This document shows, piece after piece, positions 9,234 through 16,821 of a stretch of 29,312 nt of DNA. How positions within the stretch are numbered: position 1 is the stretch's first letter; each line of letters begins with the position of its first letter. The position numbers and the translations under genes are program-made. The stretch is from the NCBI GenBank assembly GCA_035575035.1, contig DATLYH010000166.1, positions 1 to 29,312 of the forward strand, written 5' to 3'. Origin of the DNA: DATLYH01 sp035575035 (GTDB taxonomy: Bacteria; Planctomycetota; Planctomycetia; Gemmatales; Gemmataceae). The notes beneath the pieces were generated by a model. That model was not told where the DNA came from. It was given only the letters and a program-made list of their open reading frames with translations, and ran no database searches.

Positions 9234-9560
9234 GCGTGCGTCCTGTGCTTGGCCGGAAGTGCGGCTCACGACGCGGGCGGGATCCATGGGCCGGTTCGCG
9301 ACACAAGCAGCCCGCGCCGGCCTCGGCAGGTCCACGGCCGTGAACCGAGAAGGCACTACTTATGCTAGTACGGCCCGCCGCTCCGACAAGTTCGTCCCGG
9401 CCGGCCTGCTCCATTATCGGAACCTTCTTTCTTCTTTCCAAGCCGAGAACGGCTCTGACCGCAGTGGCGTGAGGAGCGGCGGCCGAAGCAGCGCTGCCGC
9501 ATCGGGGTCATCGGGATTCGCTCGGCTCTGTCCCGGCGCCTCTTTCCGGGGTGTCGCTGC

Positions 9561-9601
9561 GCTCCGCCCCGGCCACCCCGGATGGCACCACCGGGCCTGG
9601 G
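9561..9601 (+). repeat. Dispersed 41-bp repeat, copy A
   Basis: This stretch matches the reverse complement of 16359-16399 at 37 of 41 positions, including an 18-base exact core (GGCACCACCGGGCCTGGG at 9584-9601). Weaker similarity continues a little on both sides. Both copies lie in gene-free DNA. It may be a family of small interspersed elements; only two copies are visible here. Confidence 0.75.
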
Positions 9602-9612
9602 CGCTGGCATGA

Positions 9613-9813
9613 GGCTACCGCGTGCGGCTGGCCAACCGCTTGCAGGAGCTGGGCTACGCGGTCGTACGCCAGCGAGACGATTTCGAGAGCGCGGGCATCT
9701 CTCCCGTCGTGCTTCGGAAGTTCTCCCGCCGGACAGCGGTGATCGAGGACGTGGCAGCCGAAGCGCGGCATCGCCCCCCCGGACCGCAAGGCGGAGTTGG
9801 TATCTCCCTGACC
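9613..9813 (+). pseudogene. Fragment of a MobF/TrwC-type relaxase
   Basis: Translation from 9613 reads GYRVRLANRLQELGY, then DDFESAGISPVVLRKFSRRT and AVIEDVAAE. This matches, from my knowledge of the family, the TrwC/MobF relaxase segment of the form YR..LA..L..LGYE...... F.I.G.....L..FS+R...I. After the C-run at 9774-9780 the reading continues one frame over as DRKAELVSP and then a stop, matching the DPKAKAELVSLTR-like continuation. It is preceded in frame by a TGA at 9610. No catalytic tyrosine or three-histidine region is present, so this is a short, frameshifted remnant of a conjugative or mobilisable element. Assignment is by eye only. Confidence 0.55.
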
Positions 9814-9856
9814 GTGCGCAGAAACGGGAACGCTCCCAAGTCGAGTTTTAGTGGGC

Positions 9857-9884
9857 TTGTCGCCAGCGGCCGGTGTGGTAAAAT
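9857..9884 (+). promoter_or_regulatory. Possible promoter for tRNA-Glu
   Basis: TTGTCG (9857-9862) and TAAAAT (9879-9884) are separated by 16 bases, a fair sigma-70-type match in otherwise GC-rich DNA. It would give a leader of about 140 bases before the tRNA. Confidence 0.35.
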
Positions 9885-10034
9885 CCTCCTTGGATATAGC
9901 GACGGCTCCTTGATAGAGCCGCCACGGTATCCTGTGGTCGGTCCATCCCAACCGGATGGGTCGTATGTTGTGGGTGTGCAGGAGGGTTGAGCGGACTGAG
10001 AAGGATTGATTAAATCCGAAAAAAGCAATCATTT

Positions 10035-10107
10035 GCCCCCATCGTCTAGCGGCCTAGGACATAGCCCTCTCAAGGCTAAGACAGGGGTTCGAGTCCCCTT
10101 GGGGGTA
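10035..10107 (+). tRNA. tRNA-Glu (anticodon CUC)
   Basis: A complete cloverleaf: acceptor GCCCCCA paired with TGGGGGT (one terminal G-U), D-arm region TCGTCTAGCGGCCTAGGACA, anticodon stem TAGCC/GGCTA with loop CTCTCAA giving anticodon CTC, and T-arm AGGGG-TTCGAGT-CCCCT. The discriminator is A, and CCA is not encoded. It reads GAG codons, the natural choice in a GC-rich genome. It stands alone and is followed 46 bases later by a terminator. Confidence 0.95.
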
Positions 10108-10153
10108 TCCCTAAGTCTTGCAAGGAGTTGCACCCAACGGCCAGGATTTGCTT

Positions 10154-10179
10154 AAAGCCCCGGTTTTCCGGGGCTTTTT
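10154..10179 (+). terminator. Rho-independent terminator of tRNA-Glu
   Basis: A perfect 10-bp stem AAAGCCCCGG/CCGGGGCTTT with loop TTTT, running into TTTTT at 10175-10179. It is the textbook form and is placed just downstream of the tRNA. Confidence 0.93.
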
Positions 10180-10182
10180 GCG

Positions 10183-10302
10183 TTAGACGCGCTCGCGCAG
10201 CTCTGCGACCTCGGCCCGCAGGCCGTCGGGGACGGCCGGGTAACGCGGCACCAGCCCGTGCAGCGAACCCGTCTTGTGCCGCTGGTCGATTCTCACGGAA
10301 AG
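10183..10302 (-). pseudogene. Possible C-terminal remnant of an unknown gene
   Basis: On the minus strand a frame reads VRIDQRHKTG, SLHGLVPRYPAV and PDGLRAEVAELRERV before a TAA at 10183-10185. The segment looks protein-like, ending in an amphipathic helix, but an in-frame TGA lies just upstream and there is no convincing start, so at most a fragment survives. I do not recognise the family. The rest of 10186-10414 holds no other gene. Confidence 0.25.
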
Positions 10303-10414
10303 GGCAGCCTGGATTCAGATTGCCGGCGTTCTCATCTCTTCACCCCCGGTTCCGGCATGGGGTTTGCTTTACCTCCTCTTCGGATAACCGCAGGGCGAAC
10401 CCAGGAGACCCGCC

Positions 10415-10921
10415 ATGGCTAATCCCATCCCTACCGAACCGGCACCCCGTCTGACTCTGTGGGCCGACACCGCCGCCGACCTGATGACGCCCAACCCGAT
10501 CTCGATCCGGGAGGATGCCACCGTCCGCGAGGCGATCGCCCTGCTCACAGACCGAGGCTTCAGCGCCGCCCCGGTCATCGATGAGGCCGGCCGGCCCGTC
10601 GGCGTCCTGAGTCAGTCGGACATCCTGGTCCACGACCGGGAGCGAAGCCTGACCGCCGTGCCGGAGTACTATGATCGGAGCGAGCTGAGCCGGGGGATGG
10701 AGGGCCTGGCGCAGGGCCCCGGGGCAGGGGACATCGATGTGACCCGGGTGCGCGACATCATGACGCCGGTGGTCTTCTCGGTCCCACCGGAGAGGCCCGC
10801 TGCCAAGGTGGTCGAAGAGATGCTGGCCCTGAAGGTGCATCGCCTTTTCGTGGTGGACCGTGACGGCGTTCTTATCGGTGTCATCAGCGCCCACGACATC
10901 CTGCGCCGGTTGCGGGTGTAG
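10415..10921 (+). CDS. Tandem CBS domain protein
   Basis: A 168-residue protein made almost entirely of two CBS domains. The first begins ADLMTPNPISI (about 21-76), with PVIDEAGRPVGVLSQSDIL. The second begins VRDIMTPVVFSV (about 111-168), with LFVVDRDGVLIGVISAHDIL. CBS pairs bind adenine nucleotides and act as energy or redox sensors; standalone pairs of this type have no fixed partner. A linker of ~35 residues, acidic and Gly-rich, separates the domains. AGGAG lies eight bases before the ATG at 10415. It is a single gene, convergent with the TPR kinase. Confidence 0.92.
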   Translation: MANPIPTEPAPRLTLWADTAADLMTPNPISIREDATVREAIALLTDRGFSAAPVIDEAGRPVGVLSQSDILVHDRERSLTAVPEYYDRSELSRGMEGLAQGPGAGDIDVTRVRDIMTPVVFSVPPERPAAKVVEEMLALKVHRLFVVDRDGVLIGVISAHDILRRLRV

Positions 10922-10925
10922 CCTT

Positions 10926-10972
10926 GCCGCCTGGGACGGAGCGCTGAGGTCCGGTGCTAAGCCGCAGGCGGC
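10926..10972. terminator. Hairpin between convergent CBS and kinase genes
   Basis: GCCGCCTG (10926-10933) pairs perfectly with CAGGCGGC (10965-10972), with a nested GGAC/GTCC (10934-10937/10949-10952). There is no T-run, so intrinsic termination is uncertain; the position between two converging genes supports a terminator or 3' end stabiliser. Confidence 0.45.
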
Positions 10973-11001
10973 CGAAGACAGCCGGTCTCGGTGATTCGGT
11001 A

Positions 11002-14000
11002 TCAAGTGGTGCCTGAACGGGCGGAAGCGGCGCGTGCCTTTTCGATCAGCCGTCGGAACTCCGGTAGAGGTCGGATCGGGTCGAGGTCGCGGTCGCGGTC
11101 GATCAGGTCAAGGCCGTATCCCTTGCGCAGGGCCAACCCCAGGTGCTCCAGCGCCTCCCAGCGATCGTCGGGCTCAAGCCGGGAGGTCAGGGCGTAGATG
11201 CCGGCCACCTGGTAGAGGATTTCCGGCCGGCTGTCACGGGCCAGGCAGGCCTGGGCGTCGCGGAGGGCCTCCTCACGTCGGCCTTGCCGGGCCCGCAAGA
11301 TCCCCCGGCCGGCGAGGGCGGGCACGAAATCAGGATAAAACTCTAGCAGGCGGTCGAGGGTTTCCAGTGCGGCATCGGTCTGACCGAGCCGCTCCGCCAG
11401 GACGTGTGCCCGGTTCTGCAAGGCGGTCAGCGAGCGCGGGTTGAGAGCCAGTGCCTCATCGAAGTCGGCCAGTGCCCCGGCGGGGTCGTCGGCCATCCGG
11501 GCCGAGCCGCGCACCACCCAACTCGCCTCATCCGTCGGCCGACGCGCCAGCCCTTCCACCCGGTCGCGCTGGGCCCCGTCGCGGTCCCCCAGCAGCTCGC
11601 GCACCCGGGCGCGGAGGAAATAAACACGCGTCGGCGGCGTGTCCTGTTCCAGCGCCCGCGTGAGGTCGGTCAGCGCCAGGCGATACTCGCGCAGGCCGAT
11701 CAGCGCCAGGGCCCGGTTGATCAACGCCTCGGTCATCTCCGGCTGGTCGCGAAGGATCCGGTCGAAGTCGGCGCGGGCCTGCTCATGGTCATTCCGCCGC
11801 AGGTGCGCCAGGCCGCGCTTGTAGTAAAGCGGTGTGAACTCCGGCGCCAGGGCGATGCAGGTGCTGAAGCAGGCGGCGGCCTCGGCGTCCTGGGCCAGCC
11901 CCTCGTAGCATAGCCCCAGGTCGAACCAGGTCCAGAAGTCGGTTGGGTCCTCGCGCACGGCTTGCAGGAAGAGCGGCAGGGCCTCCCGGCCGCGCCCCTG
12001 GAGGGCGTACTCACTCGCTCGCAGCGCCAGGTCGCGGGTCCCGGCGAGGGGTCCGGATGCGGCCCGCTCCCGGAGGACTCGGGCTTCCTCCGCCCGGCCG
12101 AGCAGCCGCAGCACCTCCGCCCGCTGCCGCCAGACGCCGCGGGGAACCTGATCGGCGGGGTAACACGACTCGGCCCGTTCGTTGAGCCGGAGGGCGGTCT
12201 GGAGCAGTTCGTCGCGCTCTGCTCCCGGGCCGGATCGGTCCGCCCGCACAGCGGCGATGCGCGACCAGAGCAGAAGCAGCTCGCCGACCTCCCGGACCAG
12301 GCGCTGCCGGGCTTCCGGGGCCAGGGCGCGGAGTCCGGTCCTCTCCTGCCAGCGCGGGTTGTCCAGAACGTGATGGCGTTCCAGCAGCCGACGGCACCGC
12401 TCCAGGGCCGCGTCGAGAGCAGCGGTTTCGTAGGGTCGGGTGTTGAGCAGGTCGAACTGGATGCTGCGCAGCTCCCGGCGGAACTGTTCGGCCGATTCGG
12501 CGGCCTCCAGCCGAGCGAGGCGCTGGCCGCGGGCTGCGAGCAGCAGCACCAGGACCAGCAGGGCGGCACCGGCCACCGCGGCCACGCCGCCCGATGAGGC
12601 CAGCCGCGGGTGGCGCCGCAGCCACTTGCGGGCCCGTTCGCGCAGCGATGGCTCCGGCGTATGGCGCAGCGGCAAGTGCCGGAGATGGCGCTCCAGGTCT
12701 TCCTGGAGTTCACGTGCCGTCCGGTAGCGCCGATCCAGGTCAGGCTCCAGGCAACGGCGGACGATGGCCGCCGCGGCGGGCGAGACGGCAGGGTTGCGAC
12801 GGCGCAGGTCGGGCGGCGGACCGCGGCGCTCGTCCAGCATCCGGGACAAGACCTCGTCCAGACGGCCGCGCGGAATGACAAACGGATGCGAGCCGGCGAG
12901 CAGCTCGAACAGGATGACCCCCAGGGCGTAAACGTCGCCCCGGCCGTCCACCGTCCGCGGCTGGCCGGCGAAGGCCTCCAGGTGTTCGGGTGCCATGTAG
13001 GGCAGCGTGCCGCCGATGCTGGCTGCCGGGGCCGAGTCGCGGAGCTTGGTGTCCTCCGACAGGTTGAAGTCCAGCAACATCGGCTGGCCCTCGGCAGTCA
13101 CCAGGACGTTGGCCGGCTTCAGGTCGCGGTGGATGATCCCCCGTTCGTGGGCATGAGCCAGTCCGTCCGCCAGCCGGGCGCCGATCCAGAGCCCCGCCTC
13201 GACATAGGTCAGCCGCTCCAGCAGCCGGACCGGCAAGTCCGAGGACGGCCCGGCGGGGGCTGGTGGAGAAAGGGCCGCGGCCTTGCTGTGACACTCGGCA
13301 AGGAGGGCGGCCAACTCCTTGCCCGAGGCGGGAAGGCGTGGCCGCGCCTGCAAGGCGCGGAGGACGTCGGCTAAGGTGGTGGCGCCGAAGTAGGGCATGC
13401 ACACCGCCTGGAAGGGGCTGCAACGGTGCAGCGAGTAGATGGGGACGATGTGAGTGTGCTGCAACTGGGCTAGCGTCTGCGATTCGCCCACCAGGTCGGG
13501 AGCAACCTTGAGCGCCACGGGACGGTCGGCCAGGTCGCCCTGCCGGGCCAGGTAGACCCGGCTAAAGGCCCCGCGCCCCAGTTCGGCCAGCAGGCGAAAC
13601 CCGAGAAACTCGGAGCCGACCTCCGGAAGGTTGGTCAGGGCCTGGGCCAGGCGGTCGGCGGCTGCCGGGTCGGAGCGATGCAGGTCGCGGAAGAGCTGGG
13701 CATGGTCGATCTCGCCGAGCAACCGCTCCAGCGAGGCATCGTCGTAATGGGCCTGGCGCAGGTCGCGGTAAGATCGAGCGGCCCGGCCGAGCGGATCGTC
13801 AAGCCGGGGGCCGGCGGCCGCGGGGCGGTCGGGCCCCGGCCAGTCGCGGGTGTCGATCCCGTAGCGTTGTTCATATTCAGCGCGCGACGGAGCCTGACCC
13901 GCCTGGCCGCGCAACCGATATTCCTCAAATGCGATCTCTCGCAAGCAGGCGGGGTCACAGAAGAGTTCGGGGAAACGGCGCTCGTAGTCGGCCAGGGGCG

Positions 14001-14193
14001 TTGGCCGGCCGCGCTGCCAGCCATACTCCAGCTCCAGCCGCACCAACTCGCGGAGGACTTCCCGGTAGAGGGGGTGGGCGGGATCAGGGAGGAAGCGTTC
14101 CAGCTCGGCCGTCCCCGCGCGACACTGGGCATCCTCGTAGCGCTCGATGAAGTCGTCCAGCGTCTGCGGCGGAGCGGGACTGGCGGCGCTCAT
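11002..14193 (-). CDS. Membrane-bound Ser/Thr protein kinase with TPR repeats
   Basis: A 1063-residue protein. An N-terminal ~195-residue region precedes a Hanks-type kinase domain (about 200-490): glycine loop GRGAFSRV (206-213), Lys229 in VALKV, HRDLKPAN (355-362) and APE (401-403). The usual DFG is DFN (375-377, LLDFNLSED). A membrane helix follows at about 536-555, then a long C-terminal region of TPR-like helical pairs (ALPLFLQAVREDPTDFW, DFDRILRDQPEMTEALINRA and others), probably extracytoplasmic. Its ATG is one base from the stop codon of the ECF sigma gene, so the two are translationally coupled. Planctomycete genomes contain many sigma-kinase pairs of this design; the kinase likely controls or is controlled with the sigma factor. 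DFN may lower or alter catalysis, although the other key residues are intact. Confidence 0.92.
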   Translation of the reverse strand: MSAASPAPPQTLDDFIERYEDAQCRAGTAELERFLPDPAHPLYREVLRELVRLELEYGWQRGRPTPLADYERRFPELFCDPACLREIAFEEYRLRGQAGQAPSRAEYEQRYGIDTRDWPGPDRPAAAGPRLDDPLGRAARSYRDLRQAHYDDASLERLLGEIDHAQLFRDLHRSDPAAADRLAQALTNLPEVGSEFLGFRLLAELGRGAFSRVYLARQGDLADRPVALKVAPDLVGESQTLAQLQHTHIVPIYSLHRCSPFQAVCMPYFGATTLADVLRALQARPRLPASGKELAALLAECHSKAAALSPPAPAGPSSDLPVRLLERLTYVEAGLWIGARLADGLAHAHERGIIHRDLKPANVLVTAEGQPMLLDFNLSEDTKLRDSAPAASIGGTLPYMAPEHLEAFAGQPRTVDGRGDVYALGVILFELLAGSHPFVIPRGRLDEVLSRMLDERRGPPPDLRRRNPAVSPAAAAIVRRCLEPDLDRRYRTARELQEDLERHLRHLPLRHTPEPSLRERARKWLRRHPRLASSGGVAAVAGAALLVLVLLLAARGQRLARLEAAESAEQFRRELRSIQFDLLNTRPYETAALDAALERCRRLLERHHVLDNPRWQERTGLRALAPEARQRLVREVGELLLLWSRIAAVRADRSGPGAERDELLQTALRLNERAESCYPADQVPRGVWRQRAEVLRLLGRAEEARVLRERAASGPLAGTRDLALRASEYALQGRGREALPLFLQAVREDPTDFWTWFDLGLCYEGLAQDAEAAACFSTCIALAPEFTPLYYKRGLAHLRRNDHEQARADFDRILRDQPEMTEALINRALALIGLREYRLALTDLTRALEQDTPPTRVYFLRARVRELLGDRDGAQRDRVEGLARRPTDEASWVVRGSARMADDPAGALADFDEALALNPRSLTALQNRAHVLAERLGQTDAALETLDRLLEFYPDFVPALAGRGILRARQGRREEALRDAQACLARDSRPEILYQVAGIYALTSRLEPDDRWEALEHLGLALRKGYGLDLIDRDRDLDPIRPLPEFRRLIEKARAASARSGTT

Positions 14194-14194
14194 G

Positions 14195-14824
14195 TCAGGC
14201 CTCCTGCTTCAGGTCGAGGGTCCGGGCCAGCTGCTGCCGGAACTCCTGCAAGACGCGCTCGACCGTCCGCTTGGAGCGCCCCACTCGGGCCGCGATCTCG
14301 GCCACCTCGTACCCCTCGATGCGCAGGACAACCATCTGCCGCTGCTGCTCGGGGAGGCGCTCGACAGTCTCGTCAATGACCATTTGCAGGATGGCCATCG
14401 GCGTGCCGTCCGGCTCGTGGCCGTGGCGGTCGAGTTCATCGAGGTCCTGCCCCCCGCTGGTCAGGCGCACGTCACGCTTGGCGGCCCGGTGGTAGTTGCC
14501 CTGGGTCCGGATCTTGTTCAGAGCGATGACCAGCAACAGTTTCCAGAGCTCCTCCCCGACCGGGACATCGTAATAGCCCTGGTTGATGCCACGGAAGAAG
14601 CTGGAGAAGACTGACTGGACAATGTCATCGACCTCGACGCGGCGGGCCAGCTCGGACGAGCAGCGGGCTCGGGCCAGGGCACGGAGCCGGTGGGCGTAGC
14701 GGAGGTAGATCTGGGTGGCGGCTTCCTCGCTGCCGCCGCGCAGGTGCCGCAGCAGCGAATGGTCCGACGGTGCCGCGGATGCTTCCCGGGTGGCCGTCGG
14801 CGAAGGTAGGGTCGGATCGGCCAT
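14195..14824 (-). CDS. ECF-type RNA polymerase sigma factor
   Basis: A 209-residue sigma-70 family protein without regions 1 and 3. Region 2 spans about 25-95 (ATQIYLRYAHRLRALARA, VDDIVQSVFSSFFRG). Region 4 lies at about 150-205: VERLPEQQRQMVVLR, GYEVAEIAARVG and KRTVERVLQEFRQQL, a helix-turn-helix for -35 recognition. Its stop (TGA at 14195-14197) is followed after one base by the kinase start. No anti-sigma gene is adjacent; kinase-based control is the likely alternative, as proposed for other planctomycete ECF groups. A 20-residue Pro/Ser/Thr-rich N-terminus could be a phosphorylation target; that is inference. Confidence 0.92.
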   Translation of the reverse strand: MADPTLPSPTATREASAAPSDHSLLRHLRGGSEEAATQIYLRYAHRLRALARARCSSELARRVEVDDIVQSVFSSFFRGINQGYYDVPVGEELWKLLLVIALNKIRTQGNYHRAAKRDVRLTSGGQDLDELDRHGHEPDGTPMAILQMVIDETVERLPEQQRQMVVLRIEGYEVAEIAARVGRSKRTVERVLQEFRQQLARTLDLKQEA

Positions 14825-15012
14825 GGCGCCCCCTCTCGTCCCGCACCTGGTAGGCCGTTCGCCCAGCCCCGGCGGCGGGGCAGGACACGGACCGGCCCTT
14901 GGGGTGGATCGTTGTTGCGCAGGTGCTCTATTGAAAGACTTAGCTCACTGGGGCGGGCCTTGCCAGGAAGGACCGGGGTCTTGAGGCGGGGCCGGAAAAG
15001 GGTGTCGGGAAC

Positions 15013-15045
15013 AAAAAGGCCGCCCCCTCCGCCGAGAGAGCGGCC
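15013..15045 (-). terminator. Terminator of the 28-residue repeat gene
   Basis: On the minus strand GGCCGC (15045-15040) pairs with GCGGCC (15023-15018) and is followed by TTTTT (15017-15013). It lies 29 bases beyond the TAG of the repeat gene and separates it from the sigma factor gene. Confidence 0.8.
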
Positions 15046-15073
15046 CGGGCAGTGCCGGACCCGTTCTGCGGCC

Positions 15074-16117
15074 CTACGGGACGCACACCGGCACGCATAC
15101 CTGCACCTGGTAAGGCACCTGGACGCAGGTGACGACCGGGACCCGCTCCTTGACGACCTCGGCTACCTGGCGGAAGGTGGTCACCGGCACCTTGCGGGTG
15201 CGGGTCTGCGGCTGGTACTCCACCACGTTCACCTTGTATGTCCGAGTCTCGGGGCGCCACTCCTGCACCGGGAACTTCTGCGTCTGGACCTCCTCGCGGG
15301 TGTAGGGCACCCGTACCGTGTAGGTCTGCTTCTGTTCACGGAAAGTGCAGACCGGCACGCGCTCGGTGCGGACCTCCTCGCGGGCATAGGGCACCTGCAC
15401 CGTGTAGGTCCGCGTCTCCGGCCGGGTGATGCAGACGGGGACCTTGAACGTCTCGGTCCGCTGCTCGGGCACACAGCGGGCGACCGTGACCTCGATGTCC
15501 TGGACGCGCGGCATCGCCTGGCAGACGGTGTAGAAGTGGCCGGTGCAGGGGTCGCAGACGGGAACGTGGACTGTCTCATAGCAGACGACCTGGCGGGTCT
15601 GCTTCTCCGGCACTACCCGGAAGTAGGTCACGGTGTGCTGCCGCTCCTCCTCGCGCACCTCGGGGACCAGGACGGTGGCCTGGCGGGTCTCCTGGCGCCA
15701 CTCGGGAACGCAGACCGTGACCTGGCGCTCCTGGTAAGTCACCTCCGGCACCAGCATGGTGCGTTCGCGCTGCTCCTCGCGCCACTCAAGCCGGCAGACC
15801 GTGACCTGGCGCGTCTCCTCGCGCGTGTGGGGCACCAGTACGATGTGCTGGCACTCCACCTCGCGCCAGCGCGGGACCAGGACCGTTTCCTGGATTTCCT
15901 GTTCGCGTGTCTCGGGAACACAGCGGTAGACGGTGCGTTCCACCTCACGCCATTCGGTGCGATATTCCGGGCGGTAGCAGGTAATGGTCCGGTATTCGAA
16001 CCGGACTTGCGGCACATGGACCGGCCAACCACAGTCCCACCACGCTCTTACTGTTCTGTCGGTGCCGGCCGCCGCGACCAGGGCAGCCGCACACACCCCT
16101 AGAAATGTTGTTCGCAT
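15074..16117 (-). CDS. Secreted Cys/Val/Tyr-rich protein with 28-residue repeats
   Basis: A 347-residue protein. The ATG at 16117 is preferred over 16132 because GGAGGG lies seven bases upstream and it gives a clean signal peptide (MRTTFLGVCAAALVAAAG). The mature part is a tandem array with an exact 28-residue period, each unit having two halves of the type R.ET...V.VP and REE.R...VPVC..W/F. Clear units begin REVECQHIVLVP, REEQRERTMLVP, RPETRTYTVQVP, REQKQTYTVRVP and RPETRTYKVNVV. A spacer with CDPCTGHFYTVC splits the array in the middle. Charged Arg/Glu alternate with Val and Thr, suggesting stacked beta strands; cysteines suggest disulfides. It resembles the Tyr-Thr-Val-rich proteins reported from planctomycete cell walls, so an envelope role is likely but not shown. 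Confidence 0.85.
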   Translation of the reverse strand: MRTTFLGVCAAALVAAAGTDRTVRAWWDCGWPVHVPQVRFEYRTITCYRPEYRTEWREVERTVYRCVPETREQEIQETVLVPRWREVECQHIVLVPHTREETRQVTVCRLEWREEQRERTMLVPEVTYQERQVTVCVPEWRQETRQATVLVPEVREEERQHTVTYFRVVPEKQTRQVVCYETVHVPVCDPCTGHFYTVCQAMPRVQDIEVTVARCVPEQRTETFKVPVCITRPETRTYTVQVPYAREEVRTERVPVCTFREQKQTYTVRVPYTREEVQTQKFPVQEWRPETRTYKVNVVEYQPQTRTRKVPVTTFRQVAEVVKERVPVVTCVQVPYQVQVCVPVCVP

Positions 16118-16358
16118 TCGAGCACCCTCCAAACCGGAACCTCACCAATCAAGCATCTGGGTACTCTGTGCAAAACAGGCAAAGGATATGCCATACCCCT
16201 GTCACTGATACACAAACGGAAGAGGAAGGCAAGGCAGAGAGGATATGGATGAGGTTGTGCCGCAGCCTGCAGGAAAACCAGCAGCGGGACGCTTGTCCGG
16301 ATCATTGCCAGGGTGTCCTACGGGAATGGCCTGGGTTGCCGCTGACCTGGTGCCACCT

Positions 16359-16399
16359 CCCAGGCCCGGTGGTGCCCTCCGGGATGGGCAGGGCGGAGC
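16359..16399 (-). repeat. Dispersed 41-bp repeat, copy B (inverted)
   Basis: The reverse complement matches 9561-9601 at 37 of 41 bases, with an exact 18-base core at 16359-16376. It is inverted relative to copy A. Confidence 0.75.
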
Positions 16400-16772
16400 G
16401 GGGCACCGGCTATCAGCCCTAACCGTGGCACCGAGAACAGCCCCGTCAAGTGGATCACGGATGTCTCATGAATTCCCGGCCCCTTTGGATAGTTACCAAA
16501 CAGGCTCTTGACCTAGGCGGCGTTGCCGCGCAATCTGGTGCCCCCTCAAGAGAAAGGGAGGGCCAGGAATACCCTCCTCCGAACCCAACCTTAGGGGCGG
16601 TTGCTGCGTAGAATTATGAGGGGGATTAATCAGGCTCGCCGGCTTTTCTAGCTGCCCCCGTTCGTGAGTCATCCCCGGGGTCTTACCCTAGGGAGCCGGC
16701 CTTTGGTAAAGTACATGGTTGTACTCGGCACAGCGTAACCTTAACCTATTCGCCAATCTTTCACATCAAGGG

Positions 16773-16798
16773 CGCCCTCTGGGGAAGGGCGGCTCTTT
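16773..16798 (+). promoter_or_regulatory. Terminator-like hairpin in the htrA leader
   Basis: CGCCCT (16773-16778) pairs with AGGGCG (16786-16791) around a 7-base loop, with TTTT at 16795-16798, just before the GGGAGG ribosome-binding site of htrA. It could be an attenuator or the end of an upstream transcript; the stem is short. Confidence 0.35.
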
Positions 16799-16821
16799 TA
16801 GTAAGGGAGGTGTCTGTAGCG

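Larger units (their letters stand above)
9234..10034. other. Gene-free stretch with mobile-element debris
   Basis: About 800 bases between the ABC operon and the tRNA contain no intact gene. The stretch holds a dispersed 41-bp repeat copy (9561-9601), a relaxase-like fragment (9613-9813) and a possible tRNA promoter (9857-9884). The open frames here overlap each other on both strands and do not look like functional proteins. The ABC operon promoter must lie near 9234-9400, but I could not fix it. Confidence 0.6.
16118..16821. other. Gene-free stretch between divergent repeat-protein and htrA genes
   Basis: About 700 bases without a credible gene. It holds repeat copy B (16359-16399) and a leader hairpin before htrA (16773-16798). 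The first ~130 bases should carry the promoter of the minus-strand repeat protein, and the last ~120 that of htrA, but I found no convincing -35/-10 pairs. Small open frames here overlap the repeat and are not supported. Confidence 0.6.

Noticed and set aside
7737..9368. A 543-codon plus-strand frame over the permease and ATPase genes
   Set aside because: Antisense to clear ABC motifs; composition is typical of a shadow frame.
9508..10032. A minus-strand 174-codon frame between the ABC operon and the tRNA
   Set aside because: It covers the dispersed repeat and is antisense to the relaxase-like fragment; no protein-like pattern.
14912..16102. A 396-codon plus-strand frame opposite the repeat protein
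   Set aside because: It mirrors the 84-base DNA period of the minus-strand gene, crosses its terminator, and lacks a signal peptide or domain.
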